The position numbers and the translations under genes are program-made. This document shows positions 1-5,723 of a stretch of 7,849 nt of DNA, piece by piece. Under the pieces are notes generated by a model. That model saw only the letters and a program-made list of their open reading frames with translations, ran no database searches and was not told where the DNA came from. The stretch is from Thermodesulfobacteriales bacterium (GTDB taxonomy: Bacteria > Desulfobacterota > Thermodesulfobacteria > Thermodesulfobacteriales > Thermodesulfatatoraceae), in contig JALSPN010000224.1 of NCBI GenBank assembly GCA_026985945.1, positions 1 through 7,849 on the forward strand. Direction: 5' to 3'. Position 1 is the first letter of the stretch. Every line of letters begins with the position of its first letter.

Positions 1-1089
1 CTGACGCCGATCCTTATCCTTTCGGCCCGGGCCGATCTGGAAGAGGCGGTTAAGGCTGCCAAACTCGGAGCGCTTGATTACAAATTGCTCACTTCCAGGC
101 CCGAAGAACTCGTTGAAATTATCAGGGCGGCTTTAAAAGATAGTTCTCCGCCTTCTCAGGATGGTTTTCTCACCGCAGACAAAAGGGTCTCTCACCTCCT
201 TGAGAGGCTTAAAGACGTGGCCAAGAGCCAGGCCACGGTGCTCATCACAGGTGAGTCCGGAACCGGAAAGGAAGTCCTGGCCCGCTTTATACACCAGATG
301 AGTGATCGGGCCCGGGGGCCTTTTATCGCCATTAATTGTGCGGCTCTTCCCGAACATCTTCTCGAGTCGGAGCTTTTTGGCTACGAAAAAGGAGCCTTCT
401 CCGGGGCCTTTACCCGCAAGCTTGGTAAATTCGAGCTTGCCAACGGCGGCACCATTCTCCTTGATGAAATCACCGAGATGCCCCTTTCCCTCCAGGCCAA
501 ACTCCTGCGGGTGCTTCAGGAAGGAGAGGTGGACCGTCTCGGGGGGGCCTATCCCATAAAAGTAGATGTGAGGGTGATTGCCACCACTAACCGGGAGGTT
601 GAGGCCGAGGTAGCCAGGGGACGTTTTCGCGAAGACCTTTACTTCCGTCTCAATGTCATTCCGGTAAAGCTTCCGCCTTTGAGAGAAAGGCCTGCTGACA
701 TCAAACTGCTCGCCGAACATTTCTGTCGGGAATTTGCCAGCCGTTACGAACGCCCGGTAAAGGGTTTTGCCGAAGGGGTGCTTGAAAGGCTCTGTCAGTA
801 TTCCTGGCCAGGGAATGTTAGAGAGCTAAAAAATGTGATAGAAAGAGCGGTTTTACTGGCCAGGGGTCCCTGGATCACCCTTGCCGATCTCTTTCCGCAG
901 GAATTGCGCCCCCGCAGGTCTTCTGAGGGGCTCCCCTTAAAGCCCCTTAAGGAAGTTGAGAAAGAAATGATACTTAAGGCCCTAAAGGTAGCTAACGGCA
1001 ATCGCACCCGGGCGGCAGAACTTCTGGGTATAAGTGTGCGCACCCTGCGCAACAAACTCCAGATTTATCGGGAAGCAGGGATCCTTTGA
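1..1089 (+). CDS. Sigma-54-dependent flagellar response regulator, FlrC/FleR/FlgR-like (5' partial)
   Basis: This is an NtrC-family enhancer-binding protein that would use ATP hydrolysis to remodel sigma-54 RNA polymerase at flagellar promoters. The frame is open from base 1, so the start lies upstream; 362 residues are visible. Visible residues 1-46 are the last third of a receiver domain (LILSARAD, then LGALDY). A short linker leads to the AAA+ domain: Walker A GESGTGKE (84-91), sigma-54 contact loop GAFSGA (131-136, usually GAFTGA), Walker B GGTILLDE (149-156), arginine-finger region FREDLYFR (209-216), and sensor II WPGNVRELKNVIERAV. A Fis-type helix-turn-helix (about 332-357, ending RTLRNKLQIYREAG) completes it. 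TVLITGESGTGKEVLARFIH and the RTLRNKLQ ending are typical of FlrC/FleR flagellar regulators, and its position upstream of flgB supports that role. The receiver lacks the usual Lys-Pro near its end. The family call is very sure; the exact symbol (flrC, fleR or flgR) is not. Confidence 0.95.
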   Translation: MTPILILSARADLEEAVKAAKLGALDYKLLTSRPEELVEIIRAALKDSSPPSQDGFLTADKRVSHLLERLKDVAKSQATVLITGESGTGKEVLARFIHQMSDRARGPFIAINCAALPEHLLESELFGYEKGAFSGAFTRKLGKFELANGGTILLDEITEMPLSLQAKLLRVLQEGEVDRLGGAYPIKVDVRVIATTNREVEAEVARGRFREDLYFRLNVIPVKLPPLRERPADIKLLAEHFCREFASRYERPVKGFAEGVLERLCQYSWPGNVRELKNVIERAVLLARGPWITLADLFPQELRPRRSSEGLPLKPLKEVEKEMILKALKVANGNRTRAAELLGISVRTLRNKLQIYREAGIL

Positions 1090-1097
1090 GGAGGGGG
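1089..1097 (+). promoter_or_regulatory. Ribosome binding site of flgB
   Basis: AGGAGGGGG begins on the last base of the activator's TGA stop codon and ends 4 bases before the flgB ATG; the AGGAGG core is 7 bases from the ATG. It fixes the flgB start. With only 12 bases between the two genes there is no room for a separate promoter, so flgB is probably read through from the activator or from a promoter inside it. Confidence 0.8.
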
Positions 1098-1101
1098 AAA
1101 G

Positions 1102-1509
1102 ATGTTTACCGGAAAAATCTTCGGAAAGACCTGGCAGATCGTTACCAGGTCTCTTAAGTTGCGTCTGGCACGTCACGATGTCATCGCTGCTAATATTGCC
1201 AATGTGGATACCCCCGGCTACCGGCGCAAAGACATTCCCTTTGAGCAGGTAATGGCGGCCTATCTCAAAGATTCTCCGAGGCTTAAGACCACCCACCCCA
1301 GACATTTCCAGAAAGGTCCCTTAAGTGCCCCCTTTTGCCCTGAGGAAGACTGTGAACCCCGGGATGAGGGGACACCCAACAACGTTTCGCTAGAGGAAGA
1401 GATGGCCAAACTTTCTGAGAACAATCTCATGTATCAGGCCACCGTACAGGCCCTGATCAAGGAAATCGAACTCCTGCGAGAGGCAATAACCGAAGGAGGT
1501 AAGCGCTAA
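1102..1509 (+). CDS. flgB: Flagellar proximal rod protein FlgB
   Basis: FlgB is one of the first axial proteins exported through the flagellar type III apparatus and assembles into the proximal rod on FliE and the MS ring. The 135-residue length is normal for the family. The N-terminal flagellar rod signature is clear: residues 20-40 run through LRLARHDVIAANIAN and then VDTPGY. The family-typical THPRHF lies at 64-69. The C-terminal amphipathic helix carries EEEMAKLSENNLMYQATVQAL (about 98-118), with the ENNLMYQ signature. There is no cleavable signal peptide, as expected for a type III substrate. Two cysteines in a CPEEDC arrangement (79 and 84) are unusual for a rod protein. The start is set by a strong ribosome binding site. 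The stop overlaps the flgC start by one base (TAATG), suggesting coupled translation. Confidence 0.97.
   Translation: MFTGKIFGKTWQIVTRSLKLRLARHDVIAANIANVDTPGYRRKDIPFEQVMAAYLKDSPRLKTTHPRHFQKGPLSAPFCPEEDCEPRDEGTPNNVSLEEEMAKLSENNLMYQATVQALIKEIELLREAITEGGKR
1493..1500 (+). promoter_or_regulatory. Ribosome binding site of flgC inside flgB
   Basis: AAGGAGGT is a full-length match to the 3' end of 16S rRNA, 8 bases before the flgC ATG. It lies within the last codons of flgB and encodes part of its EGGK ending. It fixes the flgC start and supports coupled FlgB/FlgC synthesis. Confidence 0.8.
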
Positions 1510-1943
1510 TGAAACTTCTGGCTGCTTTGCGTCTGGCCTCTACGGGCCTTAAGGTCCAGCGGGTAAGGCTGAACATTACGGCCATGAATCTGGCAAACGC
1601 CCATGTTACCAGGACCCTTGAAGGGGGCCCTTACCGGGCCAAAAATCTCATCGTGGCCGCCTCCCCTCTGGAGCCGGATTTTGCCCAGAGGCTCGGAGAG
1701 CTTTCAGAAAAGCTTGCTGCTCCCAAGGTCCTTGCCATTGTGGATGACGAAAGCCCCTTCAAGGAAGTCTATGACCCAACACATCCTGATGCCGACGAGC
1801 GCGGAATCGTTCGTTATCCCAACGTGGACGTCCTTACCGAAATGGTCGATTTAATGGCGGCTTCACGGGCCTATGAGGCCAATCTTTCGGTGGTTTCGGT
1901 AACCAAAAACATGGCCCTAAAGACCATTGATATTCTCAGATAA
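1509..1943 (+). CDS. flgC: Flagellar proximal rod protein FlgC
   Basis: FlgC is an exported proximal rod subunit that packs with FlgB and FlgF above FliE. The 144 residues are within the usual FlgC range. The N-terminal rod helix and signature are present: LRLASTGLKVQRVRLNI (7-23), then NLANAHVTRT (27-36) and GGPYRAKN (39-46), which match the FlgC pattern NLANA..TRT..G.PYR. The middle carries YDPTHPDADERG (88-99) followed by YPNVDV (103-108), the FlgC-specific segment. The C-terminal helix EMVDLMAASRAYEANLSVV (111-129) ends in KTIDILR, the standard rod/hook C-terminal motif. The gene overlaps flgB by one base and ends with two in-frame stops (TAA TAG). Confidence 0.97.
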   Translation: MKLLAALRLASTGLKVQRVRLNITAMNLANAHVTRTLEGGPYRAKNLIVAASPLEPDFAQRLGELSEKLAAPKVLAIVDDESPFKEVYDPTHPDADERGIVRYPNVDVLTEMVDLMAASRAYEANLSVVSVTKNMALKTIDILR

Positions 1944-1957
1944 TAGAGGAGGAGCGC

Positions 1958-2242
1958 ATGAAGATCTCATCTCTCGGATATCAGCCCTCTTTCAAACCTC
2001 AGGAAAAGACCTCTCAGGCGCAGGAAGGCTTCGGGGCCCTTCTTAGAAAGGAACTTAAGCGGGTTGACGCGAGCCAGAAAGAGGCCACTCGCAGGCTGGA
2101 GGCCTTCGCCAGTGGAGAGGATCCGGATCTTGCCGGACTGAGCCTCTCCCTTACGAAGGCCGACCTCTCTCTTCGTCTGCTGCTCCAGGTAAGGAATAAG
2201 ATCCTTCAGGCCTACGAAGAAATAATGCGTATGCAACTTTAA
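1958..2242 (+). CDS. fliE: Flagellar hook-basal body complex protein FliE
   Basis: FliE is a small exported protein that links the MS ring and export gate to the first rod subunits, and is needed for export of later substrates. The 94 residues are close to the usual 100-110. The N-terminal 20 residues are poorly conserved and polar. A first helix (about 24-52, FGALLRKELKRVDASQKEA) is followed by a second helix ending in VRNKILQAYEEIMRMQL (78-94), the hallmark of FliE. The segment before it reads GEDPDLAGLSLSLTKADLSL, where many homologues have a DLHEVMIA-like sequence, so this part has diverged. The ATG follows AGGAGG (1947-1952) by 5 bases. It ends with tandem stops (TAA TAA), 14 bases before fliF. 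Confidence 0.95.
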   Translation: MKISSLGYQPSFKPQEKTSQAQEGFGALLRKELKRVDASQKEATRRLEAFASGEDPDLAGLSLSLTKADLSLRLLLQVRNKILQAYEEIMRMQL

Positions 2243-2256
2243 TAAGGGGTTAAGAA

Positions 2257-3861
2257 ATGAACTTTCCGGCACCAAAAGAGCTTGCGCAGCAGTTAAAAGA
2301 ATTCTGGCAGGGGCTTTCACGCCCTCAGAAGATGGCCCTCTTCGGAACGCTGGCCATCGTGTTTGGAGGCCTGCTTGGTCTCATCTATTACGCCAATCGA
2401 ATAGAGTGGGGGCTCCTTTACCGGGGGCTTCCTGAGGATCGTGCGGCGCAGGTAGTGGAATACCTGAAGCAGGAAAAGATTCCCTACAGGGTGGAGCCTG
2501 ACGGAAGCATCCGGGTGCCGAAGGAGAAGGTGCCGGAAGTGCGAATGGCCCTTGCCAGCAAGGGTGTCCTGGGGCCTGAGCTTGAGGGATTTGAAATTTT
2601 TGATCGCAATCAGCTCGGGGCCACGGATTTTTTGCAAAGGGTAAATTACCAGCGGGCTCTAGAAGGAGAACTCTCCCGCACCATTGCCGGCCTTAAGGCC
2701 GTAGAAGCGGCAAGGGTCCACCTGGCCCTCCCAAGGGAGAGTCTTTTCATCACCGAGGAAAAACCCCCCAAGGCCTCGGTCTTTGTAAAATTGAAGGAAG
2801 GAGAGCGCCTTAGTCGCCGTGAGGTGCAAGGGATCGTAAATCTCGTCTCAAGTGCTGTTCCTGGTCTTACGCCGGAAAACGTTACGGTGGTTGATACCAG
2901 GGGGCGGGTCCTTTACAAAGAGGAAAGTCCCGAGGAGCGGCTTACTTCCGAACAGCTTGCCTTTCGCAAACAACTTGAAAACGCTTATCAGGAAAAGATC
3001 GAATCCCTTCTCACCCAGGCCCTGGGCCCCGGCCATGCGGTGGCCCAGGTCTCGGTGGAGGTGGATTTCAGCAAAGAGGTGCGCACAGAAGAGACCTATG
3101 ATCCGGAAGGCATTGCCGTAAGGAGTGAAGTAAACGAAGAGAGCCAGAAGGAAGGGCTCTCTGAGGGAGGAATCCCGGGAGTTAAAGGGGCCCTTGCCAA
3201 CAAGGTCGAGGGCAACACCAAGAGCCTTTCACAATCTCAGCGGGAGGTTCGCCGCAGCATTACCCGTAACTACGAGGTAAGCAGGGTTTCCCGCAGGCAG
3301 GAGCTCTTGCCAGGGGCCATCAAGAAGATTTCCGTGGCTGTGCTGGTTGATGAGGCCCTTCTTAAGGCTTCCGGGAAAGAAGGAGAGGCCCAGGCGGCTA
3401 CAGACAGACTGGCCCAGGTGGAAAGGCTTGTTAAAGGGGCCATCGGCTACAATCCGGATCGGGGAGATCAGGTAGAGGTCATAAGCCTTCCTTTTGAGGG
3501 CTTTGCCGAAATGGCCCCTCGGGCAGCCTGGCTGGAATACGCAGAAAAATTTGCCCGACCGCTGATCGAATTTCTGCTGGTGGTCCTCTTCCTCCTTCTG
3601 GTGATCAGACCGGTTCTCAAAACTTTTCTCAAGCGGATGGAGCCCGAGCCCCCGCCACCGCCTGAGGAAGCCTTGCCTGAGGAGGAAGCCGAAGCCCTTG
3701 AGGCTGAAGAGCCCACTCCCCTTCCGCAGGAGATCGCCCTTGGCATTATTCAAAACCAGCCCGAAAGGGCTGCGGTGCTGGTGCGCCGCTGGTTAGCGGA
3801 AGAAAGTGAAGAAGAACGACAGAAGGCCCTGAAGGAGGCTGAAGCCCATGCCGGCGTATAA
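2257..3861 (+). CDS. fliF: Flagellar MS-ring protein FliF
   Basis: FliF oligomerises in the inner membrane to form the MS ring, the foundation of the basal body, which houses the export gate and binds FliG. The 534 residues match the usual 520-570. The first membrane segment is about residues 27-46 (MALFGTLAIVFGGLLGLIYY). The periplasmic ring-building motifs follow: WGLLYRGLPEDRAAQVVEYL (51-70), GFEIFDRNQLGATDFLQRVN (111-130), PRESLF (159-164) with PKASVFVKL (171-179), and VSSAVPGLTPENVTVVD (197-213). The third ring-building region continues to LPFEG (about 411-415). The second membrane segment is about 435-455. A Pro/Glu-rich linker (462-490) joins it to the C-terminal FliG-binding helix, IQNQPERAAVLVRRWLAE (498-515). 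The ATG is preceded by AAGGGG (2244-2249). The last 14 bases overlap fliG, fitting tight co-production of two partners. Confidence 0.98.
   Translation: MNFPAPKELAQQLKEFWQGLSRPQKMALFGTLAIVFGGLLGLIYYANRIEWGLLYRGLPEDRAAQVVEYLKQEKIPYRVEPDGSIRVPKEKVPEVRMALASKGVLGPELEGFEIFDRNQLGATDFLQRVNYQRALEGELSRTIAGLKAVEAARVHLALPRESLFITEEKPPKASVFVKLKEGERLSRREVQGIVNLVSSAVPGLTPENVTVVDTRGRVLYKEESPEERLTSEQLAFRKQLENAYQEKIESLLTQALGPGHAVAQVSVEVDFSKEVRTEETYDPEGIAVRSEVNEESQKEGLSEGGIPGVKGALANKVEGNTKSLSQSQREVRRSITRNYEVSRVSRRQELLPGAIKKISVAVLVDEALLKASGKEGEAQAATDRLAQVERLVKGAIGYNPDRGDQVEVISLPFEGFAEMAPRAAWLEYAEKFARPLIEFLLVVLFLLLVIRPVLKTFLKRMEPEPPPPPEEALPEEEAEALEAEEPTPLPQEIALGIIQNQPERAAVLVRRWLAEESEEERQKALKEAEAHAGV
3832..3838 (+). 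promoter_or_regulatory. Ribosome binding site of fliG inside fliF
   Basis: AAGGAGG lies within the final codons of fliF, 9 bases before the fliG ATG, and ribosomes finishing fliF would pass over it. It supports the 3848 start for fliG, whose N-terminus then matches other FliG proteins (LTGPQKAAIFLL). Confidence 0.75.
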
Positions 3862-4864
3862 AATAGACCCCGAAAATCTTACCGGCCCCCAAAAGGCTGC
3901 CATCTTTCTGCTGACCATGGGGGAGGAGTTTACCGCTGAGGTTTATAAGTATTTGACGGAGGAGGAGATTAAGCGTATCGGGGTGGAAATGGCCCGTCTC
4001 GATTACATCCCTTCCGAAGCAGTAAAAAGGGTCCTTGAAGAGGCCAACATGGAAAGTAAGGAACTTCTGGCAGATATTACCGTCTCCCCTGACGAATTCT
4101 TACAACAGAGTCTGGTAAAGGCCTACGGGGAGAGGGGAAAAGAGATTTACGAGGAGATTCGCCAGGAGCTTGGCCCTAAAGTGTTTGAAAAACTGAGGCG
4201 TCTTGATCCAAGGACCATTGCCAACTTCTTAAGAAACGAACATCCCCAGACCATAGCCATCATTCTGGTGCACCTTGATCCTGACAAGGCCGGCCAGGTT
4301 ATCGCCTTTCTGCCTGAGAATCTTCGCCCCGAAGTGGTTTTCCGGATCGCCGAGCTCGATAAGGTAGATCCAGAAATCATCCAAGAGATAAGCGTTGCCC
4401 TTGAAGAAGAGCTTGAGTCCGTAGGCGGGACTTTCAGCAAAAAGCTTGGTGGCGCGGAAAGGGCAGCGGAGATCCTTGCCCACGTAAGCCGCGAGCTTGA
4501 AGAAGAAATCCTTTCCGAGGTGGAGGAAGAAAACCCGGTCCTTGCCGAAGAAGTTCGCAAACACCTCTTCACCTTTGAGGATCTCCTTAAGGTGGATGAT
4601 ACCGCTATCCAGGCCATCTTGAAGGAAATCTCCACCGAAGACTTGAAGCTGGCCCTTAAGACCGCTTCTGAAGAACTAAGAGAGAAATTCTTCAGCAATA
4701 TGAGTGAAAGAGCAGCACAGCTCCTCAAAGAGGATCTCGAAATCATGGGCCCGGTTCGTGTCTCCGATGTAGAGGCGGCCCAGCAAAACATCATCAAGGT
4801 GGCCAAACGTCTCGAACAGGAAGGAAAGATCATCCTTGCCGTAGGGGAGGAGGAATTTGTCTAA
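3848..4864 (+). CDS. fliG: Flagellar motor switch protein FliG
   Basis: FliG is the rotor protein that binds FliF through its N-terminal domain, FliM through its middle domain, and the stator through its C-terminal domain, where torque is generated. The 338 residues are typical. The N-terminal domain opens LTGPQKAAIFLLTMGEE (11-27). The middle domain carries the EHPQ motif (131-134), followed by TIAIILVHLDPDKAGQVI. The GG linker is at 193-194 and again at 201-202. The MFXF hinge reads LFTF (240-243). By alignment to E. coli FliG, the torque-helix charges are K271 (K264), R288 (R281), E295-D296 (D288-D289) and R304 (R297), so the charge pattern is intact with one Asp-to-Glu change. The C-terminus ends RLEQEGKI and a short tail. 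The gene overlaps fliF by 14 bases and fliH by 8. Confidence 0.98.
   Translation: MPAYKIDPENLTGPQKAAIFLLTMGEEFTAEVYKYLTEEEIKRIGVEMARLDYIPSEAVKRVLEEANMESKELLADITVSPDEFLQQSLVKAYGERGKEIYEEIRQELGPKVFEKLRRLDPRTIANFLRNEHPQTIAIILVHLDPDKAGQVIAFLPENLRPEVVFRIAELDKVDPEIIQEISVALEEELESVGGTFSKKLGGAERAAEILAHVSRELEEEILSEVEEENPVLAEEVRKHLFTFEDLLKVDDTAIQAILKEISTEDLKLALKTASEELREKFFSNMSERAAQLLKEDLEIMGPVRVSDVEAAQQNIIKVAKRLEQEGKIILAVGEEEFV
4844..4859 (+). promoter_or_regulatory. Ribosome binding site and TTG start of fliH
   Basis: GGGGAGGAGG (4844-4853) lies in the last codons of fliG directly ahead of a TTG at 4857. The GGGGAGG part is 6 bases away and the final AGGAGG is 3 bases away. No ATG or GTG at a sensible place encodes the conserved FliH beginning, MSKIIKG, so the strong site decides for TTG. 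A TTG start may keep FliH synthesis below that of FliG. Confidence 0.7.
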
Positions 4865-5723
4865 AATTATCAAGGGTGGAGAGATCAAATTCTTTTCCTT
4901 TCTTCTGGAGAAGGGAGGGGAGGAGGAAGAGTTCAACCCCCTCAAAGCCCTTCTCCCTGAGGAAGCCCTCTACGAGCTAGAAAGGCTAAGAAAAGAAAAT
5001 GCCGGAGAGGAAGAAATAGAAGAAATCCCAGAGGAAAAAAACTTAGGAGAAGAGCTTTCAGAAGAAAATCCGGACTCTCTCTTTGCTGAAAATGAACTTC
5101 CAGATGAAAAAGAAAATAGCCTTCCAGAAGGAGATGAGGAGGGTGGGGAAGCGAGCCTTGATCTTTCAAGTATAAGCCTTGAAGAACTCCTGCAGCATCC
5201 CGAAGTCTCAGAAAGGTTGGCACATCTGGAACAAGAGGCTTATGAGAAGGGCTTTGCTCAGGGCCAGAAAGATGGAGAAGAACTTGGTCGCAAGCAATAC
5301 GAGACGCTTGCCAACAGGATGAAGGAGATTCTTAGAGGGCTTGAAAAAAGTATTTCTGAGCATGTTTTGGCCTTAGAACCACAGCTTTTTGCCCTTCTTA
5401 AGGTGATGCTTAAAAAGCTTGTGCTCAAAGAGGTTTCAACCTCTCCGGAGGTGATCAAAAACTGTCTGAAAGAGGCCCTTAAACACGTAGTAGAACAAAC
5501 CAGGGTAAGAATTCATCTTCATCCTGAAGATGCGGAATTTCTGGAAGAAATTTTGGGGGAATTAAGAGAGGAACTTTCGAAATTAAAGGATTTTGAGATT
5601 GTATCGGATGCCAATCTTCACCGGGGAGGTTGCCTTCTGGAGACGGATTTTGGTCTCATTGACGCCACCCTTGATCGTCGCTGGAAAGAATTAACGAAGC
5701 TTCTGGAAGATGAGAGTTCCTAA
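4857..5723 (+). CDS. fliH: Flagellar export apparatus stator protein FliH
   Basis: FliH is the peripheral stalk of the export ATPase: it dimerises, binds the FliI N-terminus, and anchors the ATPase to the C-ring and FlhA. The 288 residues are on the long side because of an acidic, probably disordered segment at about 21-110. The opening MSKIIKGGEIKFF is typical. A glycine heptad-like motif, with Gly at 132, 136, 140 and 144 (three overlapping GxxxG), lies in the sequence YEKGFAQGQKDGEELG and is a FliH hallmark for helix-helix packing. The C-terminal HrpE/YscL/FliH-type domain (about 170-285) includes LKVMLKKLVLKEV, VRIHLHPEDAEFL (217-229) and the closing HRGGCLLETDFGLIDATLD (255-273). It starts with TTG, overlaps fliG by 8 bases and overlaps fliI by 14. 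Confidence 0.93.
   Translation: MSKIIKGGEIKFFSFLLEKGGEEEEFNPLKALLPEEALYELERLRKENAGEEEIEEIPEEKNLGEELSEENPDSLFAENELPDEKENSLPEGDEEGGEASLDLSSISLEELLQHPEVSERLAHLEQEAYEKGFAQGQKDGEELGRKQYETLANRMKEILRGLEKSISEHVLALEPQLFALLKVMLKKLVLKEVSTSPEVIKNCLKEALKHVVEQTRVRIHLHPEDAEFLEEILGELREELSKLKDFEIVSDANLHRGGCLLETDFGLIDATLDRRWKELTKLLEDESS

Noticed and set aside
85..87. TTG as a possible start for a receiver-less activator
   Set aside because: There is no ribosome binding site ahead of it, and the frame upstream encodes convincing receiver-domain sequence, so the gene simply continues from before the window.
871..885. TGGATCACCCTTGCC, a possible sigma-54 promoter upstream of flgB
   Set aside because: The spacing between the GG and GC elements is one base shorter than the strict sigma-54 spacing, the -24 element is a poor match, and the bases encode a normal part of the activator (WITLAD).
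1166..1181. TGGCACG, a perfect sigma-54 -24 element, in flgB
   Set aside because: The -12 position reads GATGT and does not match TTGCW. The site is inside flgB, encoding the conserved LARHDV segment.
4147..4833. Long antisense open frame opposite fliG
   Set aside because: Its translation is Ser/Arg-rich low complexity, as expected from the reverse complement of Glu/Leu-rich coding sequence, and fliG on the other strand is unmistakable.
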